Positions 23,780-33,924 of a stretch of DNA of 64,000 nt are shown here, one piece after another. The notes beneath the pieces were generated by a model, which did not search any database, was not told the origin of the DNA, and saw only the letters and a list, made by a program, of their open reading frames with translations. Made by a program: the position numbers and the translations under genes. The first letter of the stretch is position 1. Each line of letters opens with the position of its first letter. The DNA is from Limnephilus marmoratus (taxonomy: Eukaryota > Arthropoda > Insecta > Trichoptera > Limnephilidae): assembly GCA_917880885.1 (NCBI GenBank), contig OU862917.1:26090104-26154103 (forward strand). Reading direction: 5' to 3'.

Positions 23780-24211
23780 TGTATGTACGTAGGCAGGTAA
23801 CAATCAATTTGCCATCCCAGAATACATTAGTTGCTTTAATCGAATCAGGGGACATGCGTCGCGCCCTTTCAGAATTACAATGAAGGAGATACAAATGCTG
23901 AGTGTACTTTTGAATGACTGGATTTTGTAATACGTGTGACACATATCCCATACAAATCGTCACCAGAATCCTTGGACAAAAACAATCTGTTATTTTTTGG
24001 AGGTCTGAAATGCGATGTTGCTTTTTCGGATATGGTAATGAAAGCAGTGGTGAAGTGTGGAAAGTGAATTTTGTGAGATTCAAAGAATTGAATGCGAAGT
24101 TGCAGGTGTCACAATTGAGTCATCGATGGCATAAAAAAAAAATTATCACATTTATGAATACAAATAGCCAATGCAAAAAACCTATAAAAAAATTCAAAGC
24201 TTGGAATTTAT

Positions 24212-24585
24212 GAAAACTTCTACAGCACCAGATAAGTTTTAAGATTTACCATCACCATTTCATCTACCGGATCTGCCGGATCTGCCCTGATAATGGACAC
24301 TGCAACGATGTCCGAAACGTTGGCTAAAGAAGGAGGTAGCGCAACACGGCATAACACCCCAAAAACAAATAACGAAAATTCTATAGCACCGCTGAGATTT
24401 GAAACCCGATGAAATGAAAAATAGCGACACCAAAAAGAGGCAAACACATACTCGTACATCTATAGGATTTATGAGATAATCGTTCTCCTCTTTGTACGGT
24501 GCTTCGTAGCCTCCCCACTATTGTCTACTTTAGTTTTCTGAAGGTTTCACTTCTACCGCTTGTGAATTGCAAACTCCGTTTTTTA
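24212..24585 (+). mobile_element. tRNA-containing repeat (family T), copy 2, interrupted
   Basis: Keeps the 5' part (CTCGATGAAAC-like segment, GAGGCAAACACATAC) and the 3' part (TTTCTGAAGGTTTCACTTCT); the tRNA-like middle is deleted. The hammerhead-like unit at 24230-24373 is inserted near its start. Confidence 0.65.
24230..24373 (+). mobile_element. Hammerhead-bearing small element (family H2), single unit
   Basis: 144 bp between near-identical flanks GAAAACTTCTACAGCACC (24212-24229) and GAAAATTCTATAGCACC (24374-24390), an apparent target duplication of about 17 bp. Contains CTGATAATGGACA, TGTCCGAAACGTTGGC; the core G is changed to A, so it is likely inactive. Ends CCCCAAAAACAAATAAC like the copies at 32.2 and 38.1 kb. 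Confidence 0.7.
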
Positions 24586-24589
24586 TACA

Positions 24590-24731
24590 TTAGCTTCGCA
24601 GGCCAGGAGGCCCTGAGGGAAAAAAAATTCTCTCAGAGCCTACGTCCTTTTTGGGGATGCTGTGTAGAGGATCCTTTTAAGGAAAGGAATGAGAGGAAGT
24701 CCTGGGTAGTAAAAAGGTATGAGGCGTGGGT
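24590..24731 (-). mobile_element. Poly(A)-tailed retroposon (family A), tail-side half
   Basis: On the minus strand this is the poly(A)-proximal half. The sequence resumes exactly at 28986 after a 4.2 kb hAT insertion and continues to about 29165. Joined at GCGTGGGT the two halves restore the usual family sequence. Confidence 0.85.
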
Positions 24732-25004
24732 TAGGGATGGACGATATACAGCGATGTATTGTAAACACTCGATGTTAAAATATGTTAAACAACCGATGTA
24801 TTGTTAATACTTCAACATCGAATATATATCGATGTTTTTTATTCGATGCATCGAATACGCAAACTGTAAGCATAAATACGCATAATAAATATAGCATCGA
24901 ATACGCACTTGCACAATCCATAATGGAATTCGGCATTATTGCCTGTGGCTGTGCCAGTAAAAAATACATTAATAATAATAATAATAATAAAATATTTTTT
25001 TCAT

Positions 25005-27023
25005 TTGGATGAAAAAAATATTTTATCTGAACAACAAAAAGGTTGTCGCAGAAAACATATGGGATGTAAAGAACAGTTAGTTATTGATTCTGTAATTTTA
25101 AAACAAATTCAAAATCAAAAGCGTAATTTACATACTTGTTATACAGATTATCAAAAAGCTTTTGATAGTGTCCCGCACTCGTGGCTAATCAAAATATTAA
25201 AAATATATAAAGTTAACCCAATTATAATTAGCTTTTTGAAAAATATTATGTCCTTTTGGAATACAGATTTGCTAGTTAATTTAAAAGGTAAGAAAATAGT
25301 AGTACCGGGCATTTCAATAAAAAGAGGGATTTTTCAAGGAGACTCATTGAGCCCTCTTTGGTTTTGCTTAGCATTGAATCCCCTTTCTAAAATGTTAATT
25401 AAAAGCAAGTTTGGAATAAAAATTAAGGGTAATACAAGAGAGAGTAGTATAGTTTCACATCTATTATGTATGGATGATATAAAATTATTTTCAAATTCTG
25501 AATCAAATTTAGAGAAAATGATTAAAGTAGTTAAAATTTTTTCAGATGATATTAAAATTACTTTTGGTTTAGATAAATGTAAAACTATCCATATAGAGAA
25601 AGGCAAAATTGTAGATGGAGACGAGGGTATATTTAGAAATTTCAAAATTCAAAGTATGAAAGGGGATGAGGTTTATAAATATTTAGGATACCCGCAATCG
25701 AATAGATTAGATCACACCAGTATTAAAAATGATATTAGGATTAAATTTCAAACTAGGATCAGAAAAATTTTAAAATGCAATCTATCTGCTAAAAATTTAG
25801 TAAAAGCAATAAATACTTGGGCAATACCTCTACTAACGTACTCATTTGGCATAATTAAATGGTCCAATACAGATTTAGATAGTTTAGAACGATTAATTAG
25901 AACTACGTTAACAAAATTTAATTGCCATCATCCAAATTCAGCTATAGAACGAATTAATTTACCTAGAAATTTAGGAGGTAGAGGTGTAGTCAAAATAACA
26001 TCTTTGAAACACAATCAGGTAGAAATGCTTAGAAATTTTTTCCATAGGAAAGCTAATAGCTCAGAAATGCACAAAATAATTTGCAAGGCAGATAGAAATA
26101 TTACACCTTTAAATTTATATGACGAGAATGCCAACATTCTTATAAATACTAACCAGGAATTATTAGATTCCTGGTCAAATAAAATTATTCACGCAAAACA
26201 CTTCAATTATCTCAACCAAACGTATGTTGACAAACTTTCGTCAAACAAATGGTTGAGTATTGGAGAGTTGAGCGCAGAAATAGAAGGATTTATGCTTGCA
26301 ATTCAAGATAGAGTCATTAATACTAAAAATTATAGAAAGCATATAATCAAAGATATAAATCAAATTGATGATTTATGTAGAAAATGTTTGGCTTTTCCCG
26401 AAACTATAGAACATATTATATCGGGATGTTCTATATTAGCGCCTTCCGAATATACATTTAGGCACAATCAGGTTTTAAAAATAATCCACCAAAGTTTGGT
26501 AATTAAACATAACTTGATCGATTGCCGTAATATAGTACCATATTATGAATATGAACCAAATTCATTTATAGAAAATGAATTTTATAAAATATATTATGAT
26601 AAAACTATTCTAACAGATAGAACAATTAGTCATAATAGACCTGATATAGTTTTACATGACAAAATTAAAAAAATAACTTATATCATTGATGTAGCTATTC
26701 CAAATTCCTGTAATATTCAAAAAACTGTTTCTGAAAAAATTAGAAAATACACAGATTTAGGAAATGAAATTAAAAGAATTTGGCATTCTCGGACTATAAA
26801 AATATTACCATTTGTTATTTCGGCCACTGGCATAATACCTAGGAATCTGATTCAAAATTTAAACATATTAGATTTGTCAAAGAATTTGTATATAAAAATG
26901 CAAAAATCAGTAATTTTAAATACATGTAGGATTACAAAAGATTTTTTAAATATTTATATTGAGGGATCAGTAGGATTTATAGGTTCAATTAGAAATGCCA
27001 CAGAGCCGAACCCTCTGATATGA
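25005..27023 (+). pseudogene. RLE-type LINE, reverse transcriptase plus endonuclease
   Basis: Open to 27023; numbering runs from 24939, but the first 20-odd codons are an AAT microsatellite, so real coding starts near 25005. 5'-truncated inside the RT. Motif A is TDYQKAFD (D70), motif B RGIFQGDSLSP, motif C MDD (D179-D180). Downstream come a zinc knuckle CRKCLAFPETIEHIISGC (CX2C, H, C) and a restriction-like endonuclease: RPD at 567-569, then IIDVAIP and EKIRKYTDLG. This order, with no apurinic nuclease visible, fits the R2/R4/Dong/NeSL side of LINEs. The frame is uninterrupted over about 670 codons, so the insertion is recent. The protein would nick DNA and copy its own RNA there. Confidence 0.9.
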
Positions 27024-27290
27024 AAATATCTGGAGTCGGTGAATTATATTCCCATTTGGTCTCTAGTGGGTTGACATGTTGTTCTTGTATTGTTTTGTAT
27101 TTATAATACTTATATAGTGCAATTGCATAGCGTGGATTCACTAGATGATCATTTGGGGAAGTGTATGAAAGGGTTCAGTTTTTCCTGCTTTTTTTTTTTT
27201 AAATCTGGAGCGTTAAAAATTGGACGATTTGTAGAGCGCCGTTTTTGTGAAAAATCACCTCAAGGGCGCTTTATTATATATTATTGAATA
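27024..27290 (+). mobile_element. 3' UTR of the RLE LINE
   Basis: 27000-27200 matches the minus-strand copy at 63.5-63.7 kb (AGCCGAACCCTCTGATATGA; TGACATGTTGTTCTTGTATT). It ends with a GAGCGCC/GGGCGCTT hairpin at about 27234-27275 enclosing GTGAAAAATCACCTCAAG. Similar ends occur at 16.45 and 45.68 kb. Confidence 0.75.
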
Positions 27291-27560
27291 CAAAAAAAAA
27301 CATAAGAAACTGGCTACAATCTTTCTAACTTTTAATTTATAATTTTTGTCGAATTGAAGTCGATTTTATATTTTGATTTTTATTGTTTCTCTTTTTTATA
27401 TTAGCTATTAACACTCTTTTGTTTTACTATTCACAATTTATAATTTATAATTTACATCTGAAAAATGTCCTCCACAACACAGGTGAACTCCTAGTGTGGA
27501 GGACAATATATTATACCTTTGTAACGTAAATGTACTAAGAATAAATAAATAAATAAGATA
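27291..27560 (+). mobile_element. LINE 3' UTR with conserved hairpin
   Basis: Perfect 10-bp stem GTCCTCCACA/TGTGGAGGAC at 27467-27504 with loop ACACAGGTGAACTCCTAG, followed by AATAAATAAATAAATAAG. No coding part remains. Confidence 0.65.
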
Positions 27561-27644
27561 AGTGTCTATGAGTATGACCAACAGTGACTTTCACGACGTT
27601 TCGTGAATCGGAACGTAATAATCAGTTCAGTCAATATAAAACGC

Positions 27645-27890
27645 CTACCATTTATCGGTTTCGCTGAATGGGATATGTTCCCTTTGCTGCGAAGCTGGTA
27701 AAGTCAAACTTAAAAAATTAAACCTTAAATATAAAACCAAATTAATGGAGGGATTATAATTCACAATTCCCAAAGCTGTACAAAATAGCTTGTATTTAAC
27801 AATTGTTGGCACATCTGTTCCATCAGAAAGACTCTTTTCACAGGCAGGGCTAGTTTTTGACTGAGCAAAGAAACCGATTGAAGGGAAAAA
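27645..27890 (+). pseudogene. hAT transposase C-terminal dimerisation region, decayed
   Basis: The + strand reads EWDMFPLLRSW-like sequence, then YLTIVGTSVPSERLFSQAG, then after a frame change TEQRNRLKGKRSSKL. These are the conserved blocks of the hAT C-terminal domain (SVPSERLFS followed by RNRL). It lies inside TIRs with an 8-bp duplication, confirming the hAT call. The catalytic N-terminal part is gone. Confidence 0.85.
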
Positions 27891-27904
27891 GATCAAGTAA
27901 ACTT

Positions 27905-28780
27905 GGGGAAGTGCTACAAATGTAGCAATTGACCCAATTCAAAAGATACAAAAGGCCATAATTAAACTAATCCTGCAAGTGCCTTTCTACACAGATTCAA
28001 ACGAAATATTCAAAAAATTAGAAGTCATGTCAATAAAACAACTTTATGCCAAATCTGCTCTGCTACACTTCCTCCAAAAAAAAAACTCCATATTCCAATT
28101 CAACCCAAAATAATAATAAAAACCAGGTCCTTAACAAATATAACCCTGAACATACTGATAACACACACCACACACGGACAAAGACATTTTCAGTATTATG
28201 CAACCAAACTTTTTAATTATATGCCCATTACTCTGAAACAACTACTAACTGCAAATACATCTGCAAACGTTCACAAAAAACATATCACAGCCTGGATAAA
28301 AAATCAAGATATTCACTTTATTCAAAATATTTTAATCCCTAACCAAACATAATCAAACTATAAAAAGTGAAAAATAAATAAACATGTCTTTCAAGAAATT
28401 ACCAACTATTCATTTGTACATATATTATATATATTCACCTTATATTTTTTTTTCCTTCTAAATAATCTATGTATAATCTATATACCATTAAAATGTTAAA
28501 AAAAGAATAAAAAAACTAACTTTCTACTACAACACATAAATACCTGTACTTGTCACACTTAATCATAAACACGTAAACACCTCAGCTCAGGTTCTCCTAG
28601 TGAGGTGTTCACGAAACATACAATATTAACAACCAACAGTTTCACCTTCTCAAACCTACCTTACACCCAACATAATGAAATGTAATATTAATGTGTAAAA
28701 TTGTTTTCAAAAATATATTACATATGTAAAAATGTTAATAATAAGGTGTAAACTGTAATATATAGATATAAATAAATAAA
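27905..28780 (+). pseudogene. LINE 3' end (family D), C-terminus and UTR
   Basis: Frames read PIQKIQKAIIKLILQVPF, KLEVMSIKQLYAKSALLHF and, after a frame change, YYATKLFNYMPITLKQLL: the post-RT region of a LINE. The UTR has the hairpin at 28576-28609 (AACACCTCA/TGAGGTGTT, loop with CAGG...CCTAG) and ends in ATAAATAAATAAAC. The same family occurs inverted at 36.9-37.2 kb. Confidence 0.75.
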
Positions 28781-28985
28781 CTTTATTTTTACATCGCATT
28801 GAAAAAAAAATTGGAATTTGTAAACAAAATAAAGCTGTGTTTGCTGTGTGACTGTGAATTTTAATAAACATCGATGGAAATGTTTTGGAAATATCGATGT
28901 ATTTCTCAATACATCGTATTAACATCGATGCATTACATCGAAAAAACATCGATGTATATTTTAAATGTCCATCCCTAGCGTGGGT

Positions 28986-29165
28986 AGCAATCTGGGGTTC
29001 AGTGTTCCTAGATCATCCGCGCGAAGACCATCACAAACCTCACACCATGAGTCCAGGACCTCTGTTAAGTCACTAAACGTAGAAAACCACTTGGGGTGAC
29101 CTATGGCAGAGGTGTTGGGTAGCCATTAAATTCTTCCCGGGGCGGCGATACCTATTTTTACTCCC
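28986..29165 (-). mobile_element. Poly(A)-tailed retroposon (family A), head-side half
   Basis: Continuation of the copy at 24590-24731, displaced by the hAT insertion. Contains the GTTCAGTG, CACTTGGGGTGACCTATGGC and CCCGGGGCGGCG segments of the head. Confidence 0.85.
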
Positions 29166-29219
29166 AAAGTGATCAAATTTATCGTTGGACAACGTTGTGA
29201 GGCGGTTTAAGGTAGGGGC

Positions 29220-29438
29220 TTCATGGGTTCATGGGGTGAGGTTGGTCTAGGTCTTGGAGGCGGATGACCAGGACACACTGAACCCCAGAGTCCTACCTAC
29301 CCCTTAAACCCCTCTCCTTTCCAGAACTCTCCTCTCCTTCCTTTCCTTTAAAAAATCCCCCACACAGCATCCCCAAAGATGACATAGGGCCTGAGGGAAA
29401 TTATTTTCCTCAGGGCCTCCTGTGTGGAGCTCATGTAA
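29220..29438 (+). mobile_element. Poly(A)-tailed retroposon (family A), 5'-truncated
   Basis: Starts within the family at GGGTTCATGGGGTGAGG, ends GTGTGGAGCTCATGTAAAAA. Well preserved terminal hairpin (AGGGCCTGAGGG...CCTCAGGGCCT). Confidence 0.8.
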
Positions 29439-29454
29439 AAAAAAAAGAAAAAAA

Positions 29455-29985
29455 GGGGGGCTGTAGGAAGGGATTTACCAATGCAGGTCTTGAAGAAATC
29501 CGGATTATTTGAAGCAGGAAAAACAGATGCCGGTTACACAAGAACGATTCGAAGAAATGACCCATTCTCATGAAGCCAACATCAACTGTGAACGGTTGTT
29601 CCACTCGCGTTTGTCGAGTTTCACGCACGTGCACGGATCCACCGGGAATCAATACTGCCAGCTCCTTAGAGCAGGCTCCATTAAAATAACTGTAGAATAT
29701 ACTCAAGACTCATGCCATGATGACAATCGGTCTGTTAATGAACTGTCAATCAGATGGACCGCCCTCCTTCGCACAAAATCAAGTAGGTTTATCAAGAATT
29801 TTGGGGCTCCAATCCAGAGGACATGGTTCTTAAATTCAATTGTTGGGCGTAATTGAGATTTGTTTAGGGTTAGCAGCTGGTCACTATTGAAGAATCTGCT
29901 AGCCCTATACAAAATATTAATTATGTCGTTTATACTGGCCGCAAAATGAATCAGGAGACGAATTCCTGCACTCCCATTGGTCAAA
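29455..29985 (-). pseudogene. LINE C-terminus (minus strand)
   Basis: Frames on the minus strand read LSTLNKSQ-like sequence with LRPTIEFKNHVLWIGAPKFL, then LLDFVRRRAVHLIDSSLTDR, and after a frameshift near 29705 IFYSYFNGACSKELAVLIP, ending PFTVDVGFMRMGHFFESFL. This is the tail downstream of the RT domain in Jockey-like LINEs. Frameshift and stops make it a relic. Confidence 0.8.
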
Positions 29986-29989
29986 ATGA

Positions 29990-30430
29990 ATTTTTCACCT
30001 TTGAAACTGAAATAACTTTGATACGATTCATAGAATTACCTCTGACTTTAATCATAGAAGTACACTTAAAACTCTTTACTGTTCGCTGGTCCGCCGTCAC
30101 CTTGAATATGCTAGTGTCATTTGGTCTCCTTTCTATGCTGTTCATATTTGTCACATCGAATCCGTACAACATCGCTTCCTACAGGAATTGCTTGGAGGTT
30201 AGGACTTGAAAGAGGTGAGTACTCGTATGATGAAGTTGAACAAACTTTAAACATTTCTTCTTTAGAAAAACGTATAATGGACTCTGATCTAATTTGCACA
30301 TTCAAAATTATTAACAGTATTACTGACACACCTGCTTTGTTACAACTTATCCAGTTCAACATCCCTTCCCGTAAAGTCCGAAATACTAATTATGGACAAC
30401 GCAAATCAAAGCATTGAATTTTTTGGTGTA
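29990..30430 (+). pseudogene. LINE C-terminus (plus strand)
   Basis: One frame gives LKTLYCSLVRRHLEYASVIW followed by SPFYAVHICHIESVQHRFL (about 30065-30190), the typical Y-CSLVR-LEYAS-W motif. A shifted frame (30190-30417) continues GLERGEYSYDEVEQTL and SLEKRIMDSDLICTFKI. It lies back-to-back with the preceding minus-strand relic. Confidence 0.8.
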
Positions 30431-30576
30431 AGCAAGCCTAAATGACTTTCGGCAGTCTTCAAGCTACTTCTAGTTACGAGTATCTTCTATGTAAATGTAC
30501 TTTTATATAATAATATGTAAATTGTCAATGCCCTTCATTTATATGTGCTCTCCTTTCATTGTCATCTCTTTTTTTT

Positions 30577-30840
30577 AATTATTATTTTTAATTGTAAAAC
30601 TAAAGTTTACGGCGGGTACGAGATAAGCCGCCATAGCTCAGTGGTCAGAGCAATCGACCGGCAATCGAGAGGACACGGGTTCAAGTCCCGTTGGCGTCAT
30701 GTATCTTTTCTCGGAAGATTTTTCAATGTGGATGAGTGTTTCAGGCTGATAATTATTGCTTATAATAATTGTTACCCTTTGTGCCATGCATAAAAAATCT
30801 TGTCTTAAAAACTTTAGTTTTACAATTAAAAATAATAATT
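30577..30840. mobile_element. SINE between perfect 32-bp inverted arms
   Basis: Arms 30577-30608 and 30809-30840 are exact inverted copies (AATTATTATTTTTAATTG... and complement). They enclose a tRNA-derived SINE whose second copy, 185 bases downstream, has no such arms. No clear target duplication was seen outside the arms. Confidence 0.8.
30611..30779 (+). mobile_element. tRNA-derived SINE (family P), copy 1
   Basis: 30627-30698 is tRNA-like: acceptor GCCGCCA/TGGCGTC (6 of 7 pairs), D arm GCTC/GAGC, anticodon loop CCGGCAA, T arm ACGGG/CCCGT with loop TTCAAGT. The anticodon would be GGC (Ala-like), but position 33 is C, not T. A 70-base unrelated body follows, ending ATAATAATTGTTAC. A SINE, not a functional tRNA gene. 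Confidence 0.8.
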
Positions 30841-31023
30841 AATATTTGACAAGTTTAAGTATTTCCCCAATAAATGAAGACATAATTTGTCTCGACGCCA
30901 CCTAGCGAGGGATTTAACACTTACAATGTTTCTCTCGCAAAAATAAAGTTGGTTGTTTTCAGGTGGAAAAAATATAATAAGCAGTAATTGTTGAATGAAA
31001 CACTAGCATATATTGAATCATTT

Positions 31024-31192
31024 GGCGGGTACGAGATAAGCCGCCATAGCCTCAGTGGTCAGAGCAATCGACCGGCAATCGAGAGGACACGGGTTCAAGT
31101 CCCGTTGGCGTCATGTATCTTTTCTCGGAAGATTTTTCAATGTGGATGAGTGTTTCAGGCTGATAATTATTGCTTATAATAATTGTTACTCT
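31024..31192 (+). mobile_element. tRNA-derived SINE (family P), copy 2
   Basis: Nearly identical to 30611-30779. One extra C after CCATAG in the A-box region and one base change near the end. It finishes GTTACTCTTTTTTTT, a possible pol III stop or tail. Confidence 0.8.
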
Positions 31193-31199
31193 TTTTTTT

Positions 31200-32185
31200 A
31201 ATTCGTGTTATTGTTATATAGTTAACGAACTATTTGTCCGTAAATAAATAAATAAATGATTGGTAATGCTTTTATCATTTTAGGGCGTTAAATATAAGGC
31301 TTTTACTGAACTTTAACGAATTAACTATACCTTTCGTATAAGTTCGCGTATGATAATTGAATAAGAATCGACCATTCAAAAGTTTCGTCTGATATTAAGC
31401 CGAACAATCTATTAACCGTCCTGTTTCACGGTCTCGCAATACTCATTGAGTCAGATCAATTAGACGTGTGGTATTTGTATGAATGTTTCAGCTTCGTTCA
31501 TTCTTCTCATTTAGAAAGCCTCGTTGGTTCCAGCTGATGGTGATGGGGACTCGTGGCGGGTGTGTGCTATGCGGTCGGGAGCGGGAGGTGGTTGGCATTA
31601 GTTAGCAACTAACGACAAGAGATGTGGAGAAACCGGTTTGGTAACGGTCATTGTCTGTGACCTCGGGAAGGCGGGACACTGGACCAGGGCTGCTGACTGC
31701 TCACTGCTGCCAGAGATAAGGAAAATTACTACAAATAAATGAATTTACTTAATAAATACCTAATGTTTTAACGTACTGTGGTAGTCTTCTTGATAGCCTG
31801 CATATCGCACTGTTGAGAGTCTAACGTTCAGAATCCAAATGTCCCGTGAAATGTTGTGTTTAGCAACTAGATTTTGATAGTCGGGTTGGAATGTCCTAAC
31901 TTTTCTCTTCTCTTTCTGAGGAGGGATTGTTTCACAGAAATTCAAATGTAACATTGTCATCAAGTGGTCATTCAAGGGCATGTGATACTGAAGACAGTTA
32001 ATTTTCTTTTGTGAATTTTCTGTGTTATTATTTCAGTTATGTAAAATAACTGGCCAATACAACTTAAAAAAGAATATTTACAGAACTTAAATAATTGATT
32101 TTGAAACTTTATGAATTGTTCAAATTCTGTGAAAGAACCCGTCCGAAGTCCGATATGTTTTTTAAATTTTCACGGCCAAAAGTAT
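31200..32185. other. No gene seen
   Basis: 31440-31700 is less AT-rich (GGTGATGGGGACTCGTGG, GGAGCGGGAGGTGG) but has no sustained frame with coding character. The rest is AT-rich. Confidence 0.4.
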
Positions 32186-32188
32186 TTT

Positions 32189-32325
32189 CGTTATTTGTTT
32201 TTGCCAATGTTTCGTACAGCGTTGCAGTGTCCAACACATCTACCGGATCGGCCCTGATGATGGACACTGCAACGCTGTCCGAAACGTTGGCTAAACACGG
32301 CATAACACCCCAAAAACAAATAACG
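32189..32325. mobile_element. Palindromic hammerhead-bearing unit (family H2)
   Basis: Imperfect palindrome bounded by CGTTATTTGTTTTTG and CAAAAACAAATAACG. The right half holds an intact motif: CTGATGA at 32254-32260, stem GGACA/TGTCC, GAAA at 32281-32284, with GCC/GGC as stem I. The left half is the inverted counterpart but has lost its CTGATGA. Confidence 0.7.
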
Positions 32326-32689
32326 TCCTAAGTCTGTTTCAGCTATTGAACAAATTGTGATTAGCCTATTCTACCTCACCTTCGCTCTATTCAATCTTAC
32401 AACATTTACCAATTCGAATTCTTCATGAATTTAGACAGTTGAGATAATCGGAATCGGAGTATAACCTTATGTTCAGCCTTTGTTAGTCACTAATTCGGAA
32501 TAACCAAGTTCTTTTTAAACCTTCTCTACCTCTTCTCTTTTGCTTCCCTTCCCCTGTTTGTCTATTTGTCCCACTGGCTCCCCTTTCCTTTCTAAATAGT
32601 GTAGGTGTACATATATGTGTGTAAGTGTGTGTACATGTATGTGTGTGTGTGTATGAAAGTTTTTTAAGCTGATCTCCGGTACTGTACTG

Positions 32690-33030
32690 AATCCACCTAT
32701 GTTGAAGGAGATTAACCTATATGTCCCTAACGCGTATACTCGTGGGAGATCCCACACACTTTTTTATGCTCCGAAAGCTAGAACTTCGGCCTTTCAGAAT
32801 GCCCCATTAAATAGAGCAATTCAACTGCTTAACGATTCTGCATTGAGCATTGACATCTTCAATGTTACCTATAGAGAGTTCAGTAACTATCTTTTGACAT
32901 ATGTTTCAACATAGTGAAACTGCCCCTTGGCCTTTTTTTCTCTTATATTTTGTAATCTTCTCCGTAATAATTTGGTGTATAACTGTTTTATGGAGAACCT
33001 GAAAAAATAAATAAATAAATAATAAATAAA
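32690..33030 (+). pseudogene. LINE C-terminus and tail
   Basis: Frame 32699-32914 (NAYTRGRSHTLFYAPKARTS, then NAPLNRAIQLLN and FNVTYREFSNYL) is the last part of a LINE protein, with the R-T-R...F.P..RT and APL.RA..LLN blocks. UTR ends GAAAAAATAAATAAATAAAT. A hammerhead palindrome is inserted in or next to this tail. Confidence 0.75.
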
Positions 33031-33142
33031 TAAGTAAGTAAGTTTTTTTTTTTTCATAAGAAGCAATTATATTGTGATTAGACATTATATTATAAAAAAT
33101 AAAACAAACACTTTGTATTTAACCACGAATTTATTATTTTAT

Positions 33143-33186
33143 ATATCAACCGGTTTCGCTATAACCTAGCTTCTTCAGGATATAAT
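33143..33186 (-). ncRNA. Hammerhead-like ribozyme motif, - strand arm
   Basis: Inverted copy of 33203-33245. One loop change (GGTTA for GGTAA in stem II) and otherwise the same core and stems. Confidence 0.55.
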
Positions 33187-33202
33187 AATAACAACAAGTT
33201 AT

Positions 33203-33245
33203 TATATCCTGAAGAAGCTAGGTAATAGCGAAACCGGTTGATATA
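33203..33245 (+). ncRNA. Hammerhead-like ribozyme motif, + strand arm
   Basis: Stem I TATATC/GATATA (6 bp), core CTGAAGA 33209-33215, stem II GCTA/TAGC with loop GGTAA, GAAA 33230-33233, palindromic ACCGGT for a very short stem III, and T before the predicted cleavage site. An unpaired A precedes stem II. A stem III this short would need a dimer. Confidence 0.6.
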
Positions 33246-33300
33246 TAAAATAATAAATTCGTGGTTAAATACAAAGTGTTTGTTTTATTTTTTATAAATA

Positions 33301-33440
33301 AGTAAGTGTTTATACGTATGTGTATGTATGTATATATATATATATATGAATATTCATGTATGTGTGGGTACTCATAAATACATGTTTATGTAAGTATATA
33401 TATGTATGTATGTGTGCATGTATGTATGTATTTGTATTTA
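33301..33440. repeat. TATG/TA microsatellite
   Basis: Impure (TATG)n with a (TA)n core at about 33332-33346; the short open frame over it is meaningless. Confidence 0.8.
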
Positions 33441-33559
33441 TGTCCAAACATAACAGCTACCTTATTTATTTGTGTTTACTTTCGAGGCAACTTTGGCAAT
33501 TTGTGAGTTATTATAAACATTTCTACCAATTTTCTGATTTTTTTTTTAAATTTTACTTA

Positions 33560-33725
33560 AATATGTTTACACTTACTAGAGTTCATTTCAAAATAATTAT
33601 CCTCCGTTGGTCACCATGAAACAGGCAGCGGCCTAGTATGGTGACCAAATCTATCTTCTCAAGTAAATGTATTAATTATGTAACATGTACTAATGTACTT
33701 ATAAATAATAAATTTCTTTGTAGGC
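33560..33725 (+). mobile_element. LINE 3' UTR with conserved hairpin
   Basis: 11-bp perfect stem TTGGTCACCAT/ATGGTGACCAA (33607-33648) with loop GAAACAGGCAGCGGCCTAGT. An AT-rich tail follows with ATAAATAATAAATTTC. Upstream coding part not recognised. Confidence 0.5.
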
Positions 33726-33924
33726 AAGTAATTACTAATTTTCCAAAGAAGAGGTGAAGAGATTCCTTGAGGCAACCCTGACTGCGGAGAAAAGATTCAA
33801 TAAATACCATTTTTAATCGTTACTCCATCTAATACTCAAAAGTATTTAGGCACCTGCGCATCCTTAGTATCATTACAACCTTCTAGAAATCTTATATTTT
33901 ATAACTGAAATCTACATTCTTGGA

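Larger units (their letters stand above)
24732..28977 (+). mobile_element. hAT transposon (4246 bp) with nested LINEs
   Basis: TIRs TAGGGATGGAC and its complement, exact 8-bp duplication GCGTGGGT (24724-24731 and 28978-28985). Subterminal ATCGATGT/ACATCGAT motifs recur at both ends, as is usual for transposase-binding regions. A decayed hAT transposase C-terminus is at about 27650-27890. The interior was enlarged by an RLE LINE (about 25000-27290), a LINE 3' UTR (27291-27560) and another LINE tail (27905-28780), so the original element was about 1 kb or shorter. Confidence 0.93.
33040..33296. mobile_element. Palindromic double hammerhead unit (family H1)
   Basis: 33091-33296 is an inverted repeat with 103-bp arms centred at 33193. 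Each arm has the Penelope-type motif; the + strand one is TATATC, CTGAAGA, GCTA/TAGC stem, GAAA, CCGGTT, GATATA (33203-33245). AATAAGTAAGT occurs at 33029-33039 and 33297-33307 and may be the target duplication, but the locus is low-complexity. Confidence 0.75.

Noticed and set aside
30627..30698. Functional tRNA-Ala gene
   Set aside because: C at position 33, acceptor mismatch, an attached 70-base body and a near-identical second copy with an insertion in the A-box region: a SINE head.
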